From the NCBI GenBank assembly GCA_020882975.1, contig JAHRFD010000024.1, positions 34,057 to 98,056 of the forward strand: a stretch of DNA of 64,000 nt, in the 5' to 3' direction. The notes under the pieces are model-generated. The model was not told the origin of the DNA. It made no database searches and saw only the letters and a list, made by a program, of their open reading frames with translations. Shown piece by piece: positions 35,600-46,500 of the stretch (the first letter of the stretch is position 1; each line of letters starts with the position of its first letter). Both the position numbers and the translations under genes were made by a program. Source of the stretch: Microcoleus sp. EPA2. Its GTDB lineage: Bacteria; Cyanobacteriota; Cyanobacteriia; Cyanobacteriales; Microcoleaceae.

Positions 35600-35787
35600 G
35601 TGTCAACTTAAGCCTGAAACCCTTGGTATATCTCGCTTTTACCTAAGTCTAGATCCCCCTAAATCCCCCTTAAGAAGGGGGACGAAAGAAAAGACTCCTG
35701 TCCCCCCCTTCTTAAGGGGGGCTAGGGGGGATCTAGATTTAATAGTCAAACAACAGTCTCTGACTGGGTTTGACCTTAAGTTGACAC
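35600..35787. mobile_element. MITE-like nested inverted-repeat element
   Basis: The outer arms GTGTCAACTTAAG (35600-35612) and CTTAAGTTGACAC (35775-35787) are exact inverses; extended arms also match partly (CCTGAAACCC versus GGGTTTGAC). Inside, 35645-35740 is a second, 96-bp imperfect palindrome built of TCTAGATCCCCC, CCCCCTTAAGAAGGGGG and their inverses. No protein is encoded. It may be a non-autonomous element that broke tnpB, or one palindromic element inserted in another. Confidence 0.6.
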
Positions 35788-35852
35788 CTATGGGCATTGC
35801 CGTGTCCCTACAAGAGCTAGTACCTACATACCTGAAAAGTGGTGTATCTATC

Positions 35853-35893
35853 AAAAAATCGGGGCTATCCCGGACAATTCCAGAATAACCCCA
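35853..35893 (-). terminator. Intrinsic terminator of ftsH
   Basis: On the minus strand GGGGTTATTCTGG pairs with CCGGGATAGCCCC (one or two mismatches) and is followed by GATTTTTTG. It starts about 40 bp past the ftsH stop. Confidence 0.75.
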
Positions 35894-35931
35894 ATTACAG
35901 ATTTCAAACTTTAGATTAAATCCAAAATCAA

Positions 35932-37770
35932 TTAGGCAATAGTCGCCATTTTGACATCACTATTAGCCAACAAATTTTGCAATTCTTCCGCATCCACAGT
36001 TTCCTTTTCTACTAGCATATCTGCCAAGGCATTAAGGACGTGGCGATTACCAACCAGGACATCTTTAGCTCGTCGGTAAGCTTGTTCTACCAACAACCGA
36101 ACTTCATTGTCGATCGCCGCTGCGGTTTTTTCCGAGAAATCCCGTTCAGCCATGATATCGCGACCCATGAACATATTTCCTTGTTGGCGACCGAGGGCTA
36201 CAGGGCCTAGTATATCGCTCATACCGAAGCGAGTCACCATTTGCCGTGCGACTCTTGCCACTTGTTGCAAGTCATTGGAAGCGCCTGTGGTCACTTCTTC
36301 TTCACCGAAGACAATCTCTTCAGCAATGCGGCCGCCTAAAGCAACGGCCATTTGATTTTGCAAGTATGAGCGAGAATACAAGCCAGAATCCATCCGGTCT
36401 TCGCTAGGTGTGAACCAAGTCAAACCACCGGCGCGGCCGCGGGGGATAATGCTAATTTTTTGCACGGGGTCATAATCGGGCATGAGCGCACCGACTAGGG
36501 CGTGACCGGCTTCGTGGTAAGCTACCAAAGTTTTGCGCTTTTCGCTCATTACGCGGTCTTTCTTTTCTGGGCCTGCGAGGACGCGATCGATCGCATCATT
36601 GACTTCATCCATGGAGACTTCGGTCAAGTTGCGGCGGGCTGCCAAAATTGCTGCTTCGTTCAGCAGGTTGGACAAATCTGCACCAGTGAAACCAGGTGTG
36701 CGGCGGGCGATTTTTTCTAAGTCCACATCCTTGGACAAGGTTTTGCCGCGGGCGTGAACGTTGAGAATTTCGAGGCGACCGGCGAAGTCGGGGCGATCTA
36801 CTACTACTTGGCGATCGAAGCGACCTGGACGGAGCAAGGCAGCATCCAGCACATCAGGACGGTTCGTAGCAGCAATAATAATGATGCCGGTGTTACCTTC
36901 AAAACCGTCCATTTCAGTCAGCAATTGGTTGAGGGTTTGTTCCCGTTCATCGTTACCACCGCCCATACCAGCGCCGCGTTGACGGCCTACGGCGTCAATT
37001 TCATCGATAAATACGATACAAGGAGCGTTGGTTTTGGCTTGTTCAAACAAGTCGCGGACGCGGGAAGCACCCACACCGACGAACATTTCGACAAACTCGG
37101 AACCGGAAATTGAGAAGAAAGGAACGCCTGCTTCGCCAGCGACTGCTTTTGCTAAGAGGGTTTTGCCTGTTCCGGGAGGGCCGACTAACAGCACGCCTTT
37201 GGGGATTTTGGCACCGACTGCGGTGAAGCGGTCTGCATTTTTCAGGAAGTCCACGACTTCGGCGAGTTCTAGCTTGGCTTGTTCGATGCCGGCTACGTCG
37301 CTGAATGTTACCTGAGTTTGCGGCTCCATTTGGACTCTAGCTTTGGATTTGCCGAAGTTCATGGCTTGGTTGCCGGGCCCGTTTTGGGCGCGTCGCACCA
37401 GGAAGAAGAGTCCGACCAACAGTAGAATTGGGAAGAAGAGGCTGCTGAGGGCTTTTACCCAGAAGCCTTCGTCGCTTTGCGGTAGAACGGAAATGTCTAC
37501 GTTGTTTTTGGTCAGGATGTTGATCAGTTCTGGGTCGTTGGGCAAGTTGACGATCACTTTGTTGCCGTCTTGGGCTGTGACCAGGGCTTTGGTGCGATCG
37601 GAACTGATATTGATTTTGTCTACTCTCTTGCCTTCGACTTCCTGAATGAATTGACTGTACTTCCAAACTTCGCGGCTTGGGGGCTGTTTGTCAAAAAATG
37701 CGGTTGCTAAGGCAATGACTACAATAGCCAGAAGTGCGTACAGGCCAGCGTTTCTCCAGCGTTTATTCAC
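35932..37770 (-). CDS. ftsH: ATP-dependent zinc metalloprotease FtsH
   Basis: 612 residues from a GTG start. It degrades damaged or unassembled membrane proteins; in cyanobacteria FtsH complexes turn over photosystem II D1. TM helix at about 9-26, a lumenal/periplasmic domain to ~105, TM helix at ~108-126, then the AAA+ domain with [19 protein letters not shown] (Walker A), [12 protein letters not shown] (Walker B), [19 protein letters not shown] (SRH), and the protease domain with HEAGH zinc ligands and Glu. The downstream Asp ligand is in the [12 protein letters not shown] segment. Full length and intact. It has a convincing terminator. Which FtsH homolog it is cannot be decided here. Confidence 0.97.
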   Translation of the reverse strand: MNKRWRNAGLYALLAIVVIALATAFFDKQPPSREVWKYSQFIQEVEGKRVDKINISSDRTKALVTAQDGNKVIVNLPNDPELINILTKNNVDISVLPQSDEGFWVKALSSLFFPILLLVGLFFLVRRAQNGPGNQAMNFGKSKARVQMEPQTQVTFSDVAGIEQAKLELAEVVDFLKNADRFTAVGAKIPKGVLLVGPPGTGKTLLAKAVAGEAGVPFFSISGSEFVEMFVGVGASRVRDLFEQAKTNAPCIVFIDEIDAVGRQRGAGMGGGNDEREQTLNQLLTEMDGFEGNTGIIIIAATNRPDVLDAALLRPGRFDRQVVVDRPDFAGRLEILNVHARGKTLSKDVDLEKIARRTPGFTGADLSNLLNEAAILAARRNLTEVSMDEVNDAIDRVLAGPEKKDRVMSEKRKTLVAYHEAGHALVGALMPDYDPVQKISIIPRGRAGGLTWFTPSEDRMDSGLYSRSYLQNQMAVALGGRIAEEIVFGEEEVTTGASNDLQQVARVARQMVTRFGMSDILGPVALGRQQGNMFMGRDIMAERDFSEKTAAAIDNEVRLLVEQAYRRAKDVLVGNRHVLNALADMLVEKETVDAEELQNLLANSDVKMATIA

Positions 37771-38322
37771 TGAGGTGGATCTCCTAATTTTTAGTCCCTG
37801 TGATTTGGGAATTTTTATTTATGTTCATCAATCTTAACGTAATTGTAACTTGTTTTTGGTTGGCTGGAATCTCGGCTGTGGGCGATCGGCTGCTCATGTC
37901 CTAGCCTAGGGCTTCTAGCTCATCCTCACAGTAGGCTTCTCTCAATATTTGGTTGGGGGTATCACAATTAGTGTTTTTTGTCAACTGCTATAGGAATACT
38001 GTTGGGAAGTTTAATTGCTCAATAGTATCCAGAGGAAATAGTGCTAATGCTGCTTTCTATCTAAGATAATCCTGTGTATGCCCAAAGACTTTGTATAAAA
38101 TAGTATAGATGATTCTGGGAACAGCCACCATAGGTATTCGTCTGATAGCAAACGACCTATATTAGTAACTTGGTGGTAACAACTAGGATAAAATATTCAG
38201 TGTATGACTTAGCACTAAAGTAGGGACGGGATGTAGGGTGATGTGCCCAAACTTCCTTTAGACAATACTAACTATCGCCAGCATCCAGAATCAAATTATT
38301 TCCAACCAATCACCTTTGACCC
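37771..38322. other. 552-bp intergenic region between ftsH and the glycan operon
   Basis: No gene or repeat was recognised. It must hold the divergent promoters of ftsH (with GGAG about 10 bases before its GTG) and of the five-gene operon starting at 38323. It is large for a simple divergent promoter region. Confidence 0.5.
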
Positions 38323-38772
38323 ATGGCAGAAACACTTGGCTCTCTCTGCGATAAATTGACAATTGTCAAATTGAAACAGTGGCATTCCGAAGACGAAATC
38401 AGACTCAAGAGCCTTGCGGTTCAAGAAAAACAGCTTCAGGAGGAAATCAACGAATTTATTAGTGCTGCTATAGGTGGGCAAATTCCGAGCGATCGCCTGA
38501 TTTTTGCGTCAAATAAAGTTTATAAAAAAGAAGGCAATTATGTACCTGATGTCGGTGGTAGCATCGGCGAAATCTTCTCCGAACTCGCTCAAGTTAACTG
38601 CAACTTGTGGCACGAACAAGAAAAAGTGTATGAATTTGAAAAAGTAGCTGTAACAGAAAAAGATTTAGTAGTCAAACAGCTAGCCATCCTGAACTTGCAA
38701 CGGAATAAGTGCATAGACGGCATAGACAAAAATTTCCAAGCACTTGTAGAAAAACTCAGCTATCATAAATAA
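38323..38772 (+). CDS. Hypothetical protein at the head of the glycan operon
   Basis: 149 residues, soluble, largely helical. Opens with GSLCDKLTIVKLKQWHSEDE and contains NLWHEQEKVYEFEKVAVTEK and LAILNLQRNKCIDGIDKNFQ. A D-K-L-T-I-x-x-x-K pattern occurs in small DUF families (DUF4254/DUF6165-like) linked to glycan biosynthesis gene sets, but I cannot confirm membership. It is separated from the C-methyltransferase gene by only 24 bp, so it is surely co-transcribed with it. Confidence 0.65.
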   Translation: MAETLGSLCDKLTIVKLKQWHSEDEIRLKSLAVQEKQLQEEINEFISAAIGGQIPSDRLIFASNKVYKKEGNYVPDVGGSIGEIFSELAQVNCNLWHEQEKVYEFEKVAVTEKDLVVKQLAILNLQRNKCIDGIDKNFQALVEKLSYHK

Positions 38773-38796
38773 TTAAAGATTTTTGGAGGTCAATCA

Positions 38797-40056
38797 ATGC
38801 ACTTAGGTCATCGCAAAACTTGTCGAGTCTGCGGTTCTTCAGCACTCACCCCAGTGATTAATTTAGGCGAACAGCATTTACAAGGTTCATTTGTCAAACC
38901 AGGAAAAGAAGAACCACCCCTCCGCAAAATTGCCCTTTCTCTAGTACGCTGCGATCCAACCAGAGATGAAAAAGCTTGCGGTTTATTACAAATGGAACAT
39001 ACCGTACCGCCAGAAGTTTTATATTCTGCCTACTGGTATCGTTCCGGTACAAACCAAACCATGCGCAGTCACTTACAAGGAATTACTGAAGAAGCAGTAT
39101 CGCTGATTGGTAAAAGCAATGCTCGCGTTTTAGATATTGGCTGCAATGATGGTACTTTATTGAAGTGTTATCCCCAAGAATTTATCAAATTTGGTGTCGA
39201 TCCGTCTGACGTAGCCCAAGAAATAACCGGAGATATTACTGCAATTCAAGACATTTTTCCTTCAGAAGAACTCACCAAGGTTTTGCAAGGCGAACAATTT
39301 GACATTATTACATCGATCGCCATGTTTTATGACCTTGAAGATCCAGTAAGCTTCTGCAAAGAAATCAAAAAAGCGCTCGCTCCTGCTGGTTTGTGGGTCT
39401 TTGAGATGTCCTATATGCCATCCATGCTCAAAATGAATTCTTACGACACAATTTGTCACGAGCATTTGGAATATTATAGTTTAGCTGTACTGGAATATAT
39501 TCTCAAACAAGCTGATTTGAAAATAGTAGATGCCGTCCTGAATGACAGCAACGGCGGTAGCATTCGTTGTTATGCCACGCATCTTGATAACTTTGCCTTC
39601 AAGAAACAAGAAGCTTTGACACGTATCAAGCTATTACGTCAGACAGAATTTGATTTGGAGCTGGATACGGACAAACCTTATAAGCATTTTCAAGACAGGA
39701 TCAACGTGCATAAAGAGCAGTTACTTTCGCTGCTAAAAATGCTGAAAAAAGAAGGTAAGAGCATTCACATTTACGGTGCATCGACTAAAGGCAATACAAT
39801 TTTGCAGTGGTGTGGAATTGATAATCGAATTATAGATGTAGCAGCGGAAAGAAACCCAGATAAATATGGTGCTTATACGCTCGGTACTGACATTCCGATT
39901 GTCAGCGAAGCGGATTCTAGGGCAATGAAACCGGATTATTATTTAGTCTTGCCTTGGCATTTTAAGGAAGAATTTCTCAAGCGCGAGCAAGAAACACTCA
40001 ACAGCGGTGTAGGTCTAATTTTTCCTTTGCCTAACCTGGAAATTATCAAATACTAA
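38797..40056 (+). CDS. Sugar C-methyltransferase-like protein
   Basis: 419 residues. The N-terminal zinc-binding module CRVCGSSALTPVINLGEQ with more Cys (CDPTRDEKACG), a central SAM-binding core with ARVLDIGCNDGTLLKCYP (motif I), and VFEMSYMPSMLKMNSYDTI plus CHEHLEYYS, match NDP-hexose C-3 methyltransferases (TylC3-like; Methyltransf_13/11/14 architecture). The C-terminal third has IHIYGASTKGNTILQWCG, a second Rossmann-like domain of that family. Likely makes a branched-chain deoxysugar, but other acceptors are possible. 24 bp follow to the next gene. Confidence 0.88.
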   Translation: MHLGHRKTCRVCGSSALTPVINLGEQHLQGSFVKPGKEEPPLRKIALSLVRCDPTRDEKACGLLQMEHTVPPEVLYSAYWYRSGTNQTMRSHLQGITEEAVSLIGKSNARVLDIGCNDGTLLKCYPQEFIKFGVDPSDVAQEITGDITAIQDIFPSEELTKVLQGEQFDIITSIAMFYDLEDPVSFCKEIKKALAPAGLWVFEMSYMPSMLKMNSYDTICHEHLEYYSLAVLEYILKQADLKIVDAVLNDSNGGSIRCYATHLDNFAFKKQEALTRIKLLRQTEFDLELDTDKPYKHFQDRINVHKEQLLSLLKMLKKEGKSIHIYGASTKGNTILQWCGIDNRIIDVAAERNPDKYGAYTLGTDIPIVSEADSRAMKPDYYLVLPWHFKEEFLKREQETLNSGVGLIFPLPNLEIIKY

Positions 40057-40080
40057 GCGGACACAAAAGAGAATCAACCT

Positions 40081-42615
40081 ATGACACATTTTTTCATTCA
40101 TAACAGTTTTCAGAGCGGTGATGTGATTTTGACAAGAGCCCTCATTCAGGCTGTGAGAATTAGTTTCCCGGCGGTAAAAATTACCCTAGAGTGCGATGAA
40201 GTATCTGCTTATCTTTGGGATGATTTAGATTTAGCGATCGCCTTTTTTCAAGACGGCGAATACAAAGGCACAAAACCCACGCCAAACTGCCCTGCGGATG
40301 CCATATTTGTCAATACATGGTTTGGGGTTTTTGATGATATTTTGAAACTCTACGGTATGACGTACCAAAATAACGTTCATACCTTTAATCGCCAGATGTA
40401 TCAGTACAGACTGAATCATAAATATCTCCTGCCGATACCGATTCACACTCCCACAATTAACTTCTTTGGGCAGAGAGAGCCGGAAATAGAAGTTAGAGCC
40501 AACAGTATCTTGGTAGAAAACGGGGAAGTTTTCTCGAATCAAAGCTATTTTTATTTAAACGAACACCTCAAACAAATAGCAGCGGATTTTCCTGAACTCA
40601 ATTTTTACTGTTCGGCTCCACCTAAATCCCAGGCGGCAAATCTTGTAGATTGCAGTGGCATGAATCTGAAGCAATTGTCGCAAATGGGAGACAAATGTAT
40701 TGGTTTGTTGATGAAAGGAAGCGCTATCAACGCCGCTTGCCAAACGGAGATTAATCGATATAAACCTCGTTGCATTGTGGGCTGGGACTTAGCCGAGAAA
40801 CTTTGGGACAACTTGGAAAATCCGGTGGTTTATGCCAAGAATTATGCCGAACTCCAACAATGGCTGGGCAAGATAGTTGAAGAGATTAGTTTATCTACAG
40901 GAGAAGCTAAAACAGCAAATATTTGGGTTACTAGGGAATCAAAATTTCAGACAGCATCAGCAAGTAAAGAGAACGATAACTTGCAGGATAAAATTTTGAT
41001 TGTCTCCCACAAAGAAAAACAATGCGGCGTGCAGCAGTATGGTTTAAACATAGCAAAAACCCTGGAAAAATCCACTAAATACTGTTTCGTATATGCCGAG
41101 TGTTCCAGTTCCGAAGAGTTGTTGGAGAGCGTCAAAAAGCTCAAGCCAGTAGCAATTATTTACAACTATCATCCCTTGACTTTAAGTTGGGTCAATCCAA
41201 CTATTCTTCAATCTATCAATGTGCCACATATAGGCATTATTCATGAAGTTACTCAGCGCATCGCCGATGTATCAAATGATTCACTTTTTCAATACCATAT
41301 AGCTCCCGATCCGACTTTAGAACTGAAGAATCCAATTGTATTTAAAACGGGAAGAATCGTATTGCCCTACAGGAATAATCACAAATTACCAGAGATCGTA
41401 ACTATTGGTAGTTTTGGATTTGGACTGGAAGGAAAAGGATTTGAGAAGGTGATTGCTACTGTACAGCAAGAGTATGATGAGGCATTGATTAGGCTGCATA
41501 TTCCCTTTGCAACTTTTGCGGATGCTGATGGAAGTCAAGCAGTAGCCATAGCAAAAAGATGTCAGCAGGCGATCGTCAAGCCTGGTATTAAACTGAGTTT
41601 AAGTCACGATTTTCTCACTCAAGAGCAATTACTGGATTTTCTGGCACAAAATACGCTCAACGCATTTTTTTATGAAAGATATGATAATCGTGGTATCTCT
41701 AGCACCATCGATCATGCCCTGGCTGTAAAAAGACCGATCGCCATTACAAAAAGCAATATGTTCAGACATATTGTTTCAGCAAAGCCTTCAATTTGTATAG
41801 AAGATTCCAGCTTGAAACAAATTGTTGATAACGGTATTGCACCGCTGGTGCCATTTTACAATGAATGGAGCGAAGCTAATTTCATTTTGGATTATGAGCG
41901 TATACTTGCTCAAGTATTAGAAAAGCCACAGAAGTCGCACAGCCAGAGGTATTTAGATGTTGGGATTCCCAATGTAACATCATTCAATCGGATCTTGGAT
42001 GATGCGGCGCGATCGCAGTACCAACCTATCATCGATCAGTTATTTGCGCTAGTTCCTGAGATGATGGTGCGTAAAATACCAGCAGCGAATATTCAGCAAG
42101 CCTTTATATTGGATACGGTGCAAAAATTTGCCTCCCAATTCATCAAACCTAAGATTTTATGCGTGGGCAGTTATGAAGATAGTGCTGCTGCTGCCTTGAA
42201 GCAAATCGGATACCACTTGGAAGAAATTGATCCGGCGATCAACTGCGATCTGAATGTGTATTTCCAAAAGCCGTCTACTATCAAAGGGAGCTATGATATT
42301 ATTTTTTCCACCTCGGTGGTGGAACACGTTGAAAATGACGAGTTGTTTTTGATCCAAATTGCTGAACTTCTTGCACCGGGAGGTGTTGCTATTTTAACGT
42401 GCGATTATAATGACCAGTATAAACCGGGCGATCGCATTCCCGGCGTAGACTTTCGTCTTTACACTCAAAAAGACTTCAAACAACGACTGCTTCCTTTATT
42501 GAAAAATTGTGTTCTCCCTGATGTTCCGCAGTGGGATTGTCCGAACCCCGATTTTATCTATGAAGGATGTCGTTATACATTTGCCACCTTTGTTTTTCAG
42601 AAAAATAAACTGTGA
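40081..42615 (+). CDS. Glycosyltransferase/methyltransferase fusion (GT9-like, GT4-like, SAM-MT)
   Basis: 844 residues in three parts. Residues 1-285 resemble a heptosyltransferase/GT9-type fold (HNSFQSGDVILTRALIQAV, MGDKCIGLLMKGSAINAACQ). Residues 302-640 begin with ILIVSHKEKQCGVQQYGLNI, a GT4-like opening, and continue with ETIGSF-like and EQLLDFLAQNTLNAFFYERY segments of a GT-B fold. Residues 690-844 form a class I methyltransferase, with FSTSVVEHVENDELFLIQIA and AELLAPGGVAILTCDYND; motif I (ILCVGSYEDS) is degenerate. Its stop codon overlaps the next gene's GTG by 3 bases (GTGA). The GT9 and GT4 parts are inferred from fold-level patterns only. Confidence 0.7.
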   Translation: MTHFFIHNSFQSGDVILTRALIQAVRISFPAVKITLECDEVSAYLWDDLDLAIAFFQDGEYKGTKPTPNCPADAIFVNTWFGVFDDILKLYGMTYQNNVHTFNRQMYQYRLNHKYLLPIPIHTPTINFFGQREPEIEVRANSILVENGEVFSNQSYFYLNEHLKQIAADFPELNFYCSAPPKSQAANLVDCSGMNLKQLSQMGDKCIGLLMKGSAINAACQTEINRYKPRCIVGWDLAEKLWDNLENPVVYAKNYAELQQWLGKIVEEISLSTGEAKTANIWVTRESKFQTASASKENDNLQDKILIVSHKEKQCGVQQYGLNIAKTLEKSTKYCFVYAECSSSEELLESVKKLKPVAIIYNYHPLTLSWVNPTILQSINVPHIGIIHEVTQRIADVSNDSLFQYHIAPDPTLELKNPIVFKTGRIVLPYRNNHKLPEIVTIGSFGFGLEGKGFEKVIATVQQEYDEALIRLHIPFATFADADGSQAVAIAKRCQQAIVKPGIKLSLSHDFLTQEQLLDFLAQNTLNAFFYERYDNRGISSTIDHALAVKRPIAITKSNMFRHIVSAKPSICIEDSSLKQIVDNGIAPLVPFYNEWSEANFILDYERILAQVLEKPQKSHSQRYLDVGIPNVTSFNRILDDAARSQYQPIIDQLFALVPEMMVRKIPAANIQQAFILDTVQKFASQFIKPKILCVGSYEDSAAAALKQIGYHLEEIDPAINCDLNVYFQKPSTIKGSYDIIFSTSVVEHVENDELFLIQIAELLAPGGVAILTCDYNDQYKPGDRIPGVDFRLYTQKDFKQRLLPLLKNCVLPDVPQWDCPNPDFIYEGCRYTFATFVFQKNKL

Positions 42616-43484
42616 ACGCTCTTATTTTTGGTGCTAACGGACAAGATGGATACTATCTCCATCAGTTGTGCAAAGCTAAAGGAATTAAACCTTTAGCTGT
42701 ATCGCGATCGGGAGATTGGATGCGTGGCGATGTGTCTGACTACAAACAGGTTGAGGAGTTCGTAAAAGAATACCAACCAACCTATGTATTTCACTTAGCG
42801 GCTAAATCAACAACACGACACGATGCGCTGTTTGAAAATCATGCAGCAATTTCGACAGGTACACTCAATATTTTAGAAGCGGTTTACAAGCATAGCGCCA
42901 ATTCTAAAGTTTTTATTACAGGTAGCGGTGTTCAGTTTCATAATGATGGCAATCCCATTTCTGAAGATACTTGTTTTGAAGCAAGTAGTCATTATGCCGT
43001 TGCTCGAATCCAATCAGTTTATGCTGCTCGATATTACAGAACTCTGGGTATCAAAGCCTATGTAGGATATTTATTCCATCATGAAAGCCCTCTCAGAAAG
43101 CCAAATCATGTCAGTCAAAAAATTGTACTTGCTGCTAAGCGCATTGCTCGTGGATCTGAGGAAAAAATTCAGATGGGCGATGTTAATGTAGAGAAAGAAT
43201 GGACCTTTGCCGGTGATGTAGCAGAGGGAATGATGACGCTAGTAGAACAGGAAAATGTTTTTGAAGCTGTCATCGGTTCGGGTAAAACTCATTCTATCAA
43301 AGATTGGATAGAAATGTGCTTTTCCCACCTCGGTTTAGATTGGACAGGCTATGTAGAGCAGGCGGAAAATTTTCAGCCTGAATATCAGCGATTAGTATCC
43401 AATCCGGCGCTAATGCACAGCCTAGATTGGCATCCCAAGATTGACCTGCGCCAACTCGCAACTATGATGCTAGAAACCCTATAA
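42612..43484 (+). CDS. NAD(P)-dependent sugar epimerase/dehydratase, GDP-mannose dehydratase-like
   Basis: 290 residues of the extended SDR family. FGANGQDGYYLHQLCKAKG is the nucleotide-binding loop; its GQDG variant is typical of GDP-mannose 4,6-dehydratases. FHLAAKSTTRHDALFENHAA follows, then Ser in ITGSGVQF and the Y-x-x-x-R (YAVAR) in place of the usual YxxxK, so the catalytic Lys appears replaced by Arg. WTFAGDVAEGMMTLVEQ is the substrate-domain signature. At 290 residues it is shorter than usual (~350). The GTG start overlaps the preceding stop. Likely converts a nucleotide sugar used by the neighbouring glycosyltransferases; activity is uncertain because of the YxxxR. Confidence 0.8.
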   Translation: MNALIFGANGQDGYYLHQLCKAKGIKPLAVSRSGDWMRGDVSDYKQVEEFVKEYQPTYVFHLAAKSTTRHDALFENHAAISTGTLNILEAVYKHSANSKVFITGSGVQFHNDGNPISEDTCFEASSHYAVARIQSVYAARYYRTLGIKAYVGYLFHHESPLRKPNHVSQKIVLAAKRIARGSEEKIQMGDVNVEKEWTFAGDVAEGMMTLVEQENVFEAVIGSGKTHSIKDWIEMCFSHLGLDWTGYVEQAENFQPEYQRLVSNPALMHSLDWHPKIDLRQLATMMLETL

Positions 43485-43511
43485 AATTACCGTCTCAATT
43501 TAGAGCTTTCC

Positions 43512-46500
43512 ATGATGAAACAATTATCTCACCCAGCTTCTTACCCCTATAAACCGATGCACAAGCATTACGGTTTTGCATTTTTTAATCCACAGCAAAT
43601 ATTGTCCTATCTGCCCACAGCAAAAAATCTCAAAAATAGCGAACCAAACTGCATAATTACATGGTTCACTACTGGGGAAGGTGAGATGTTGCTGCAAAAT
43701 AATCCTGACATTGACCAAGTTGTGGTTATGGAGGGCAGCGCGAAATCTCTGGAAGCTCAGATACCACGTTGGCAAACAGAACGTTCTTGGTCAGGTTTTT
43801 TCACTGCTGAATTCCCACAAAATAATTCCGGTCAGCGCATTTTGTTGGCACAACTTGGCTCAAATGGAGATTGTCTTCATGCAACTACCTTGGCGAGACA
43901 AATTAAGCATGATTATCCGAATTGTCATTTGACTTGGGCAATTTCATCAATGTGCCGAAGTATGATAGAAGGTAATCCCTTTGTGGATGAAATTTGGGAA
44001 TTTCCTGCTAGGAATTGGTCGGAAATTGTGGCTGCTTGGTATGACCTAGAAAAAGAGGTACAGGTGCGCCTCAGTCGCGGCGAATTTGATGAAGTATTTT
44101 TGACGCAGGTGAGCCCGAACAACTATCAAAATTATGATGGAACTACTAAAGCCTCTCTTTTTCGAGGCTATCCCAAGCCGATTACGGTGCCGATTCAGAA
44201 TATTTTGCGCCTCCGAAGTGATGAGATTGAAAGAGTTCGCAATTTTGCAGAACATCACAATTTACTGAAACGCAGTCATGTAATTTTATTCGAGTATACG
44301 AGTAGTAGCAGTCAGTCTTTTGTGAAGCCAGAATACGCTTTGTCTGTTGCTCAAGGGCTAGTGTCTCGCTTACCCGATTGCACTATTATTCTGTCATCTC
44401 ACATTAAAATTACCACAGGAGATACACGTATTATTGATGGTAGTGTATTGACGCTACGGGATAATGCGGAGTTAACTAAGTATTGCTCTCTTTTAATTGG
44501 CTGTTCGAGTGGCGTAACGCAGATAGCATTAACAGATTGGGCCAAACCATTACCGATGATTCAGTTGTTGCTAGCATCTACATCAGTATATGCTTCGATC
44601 GCCCACGATCGGGAATATTCGCAACAGTCATCGGAGCAAGTTTTAGAAATGACGGCTTGCCCAATTGAACAGGTAGTAGAATGTGCTTACACTGCTCTGA
44701 TTCAAGGATTTTCCGCAGCGCGAAGCCGATTTAACCAAGAAATCCCGCTAAATTTTGACTTCTATTTGACCTTGATTCGTCAGGCTCTATTGCAAAATGG
44801 GGAGTATGTTAAAGCGGCGCGATCGCTATTATATACCGCAGAGCGATACGGCTGGCACGAACAGCTAAAAACCTTTGTCAAAACTGAGTTGCTGACCAAA
44901 ACAGACATAACTCAAAATATTATGTTAATTACTGATGAAAATTATACTCAGTTATTACAACAGTTGATTTCAGGCTGGGATTCGCGCCAATTAGCTTTAT
45001 CACATCAAAACTTGACCATGAAAACATCTTCTCAATTTGAATTTCCGAAAATTTTGCCGCTCTCGCCAAGCAATAAAAGACCTTTTTGGTCGGTGATGAT
45101 ACCGACCTATAATCTGAAGGAAAAATATCTCGAACAAACGCTCAGGAGTGTTATTGAACAAGCTCCCTTTCCCGATGAAATGCAGATTGAAGTTGTCAAC
45201 GATCATCCGAGTCAGTCAGTTCAAGCTGAGATAGCAGCAATTATCAAAAAAGTGGCTGGCGATCGCATCAAATTTTATCGTCATTCTGAAACTAATGTTG
45301 GCCAAACTGCCATTTTTAATATTTGCATTCAGCAAGCACGCGGTCAATGGGTGCACATTCTGCACGATGATGATTTTGTCAAGCCTGGATTTTATAGCAG
45401 CCTTCGAGGAGCGATCGAACAACAATTAACAATTGGTGCTGCTTTCTGTCGCTGTCTCCATGTGAATGAAGAAAATGCGCCTTTATGGTTATCACCTTTG
45501 GAAAGGGAAACTCCTGGGATTTTAACTGACTGGATCAAAAAACTGGCTGTGTATTCTTGGATTGCGGCGGCTTCTATGGTAGTTAAGCGTAGCGTTTATG
45601 AGGAGTTGGGTGGATTTTGTCCCCAGGCTGGTGCTGCTGCTGATTGGGAAATGTGGAAGCGAATTGCAGTGTATTATCCGATGTGGTATGAGCCTCAAAC
45701 TTTTGCTTGTACGCGGATCAACTCTTCATCATGGACATCTCGCTTATTTCAAGCGGGTGAAAATATTGCAGAGGCTAGAAAGGCGATCGAAATTTCTCAA
45801 TCTTATTTACCTCAAGAAAGCGCTGAGGAATTATCAAATCAATCCAGAGAGCATTATGCGATCGAAGCTTTGAAAATGGCCCATTCCATGATTGCTAAAG
45901 GAGACCAAAATTCAGCGATCGCCCAAATTAAAGAAGGATTGAAATGCAGCACCTCTGCCAAAGTAATTAACTTACTTCCGGCTGTATTCTTATCTAGTGA
46001 AACTGTACAAAAACCGAGTAATACAGAAGCGAAACCTGCGCTAAAAATTATCATTGACGGCGTAATGTTTCAGATTCACAAGTCTGGAATTACCCGTGTC
46101 TGGCAATCATTAATTACAGAATGGGCAACTCAGAATTTCAGCCAGCACATCCTCGTACTCGATCGCAATGGAACTTTTCCCAAAATTGCCGGGATCAATT
46201 ATCGGCAAGTCCCAGCTTATGACTATAGTAATACTGAAGGCGATCGCGAAATGTTGCAGCAAATCTGCGATGAAGAACAAGCGGATTTGTTTATTTCCAC
46301 TTACTATACCACACCGCGATCGACACCATCTGTATTCATGGCTTACGACATGATTCCAGAAGTCATGGGAGCTAATCTAGCTAACCCAATGTGGACAGAA
46401 AAATATCATGGTATTCGTCACGCTTCTGCATACATAGCGATTTCGGAAAATACTGCCCGCGATTTAGTCAAATGCTTTCCTGAAATTTCTCCTGAGTCAG

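Noticed and set aside
35461-35646. 61-codon plus-strand frame opposite the TnpB fragment
   Set aside because: Antisense shadow; the minus strand carries the recognisable TnpB sequence.
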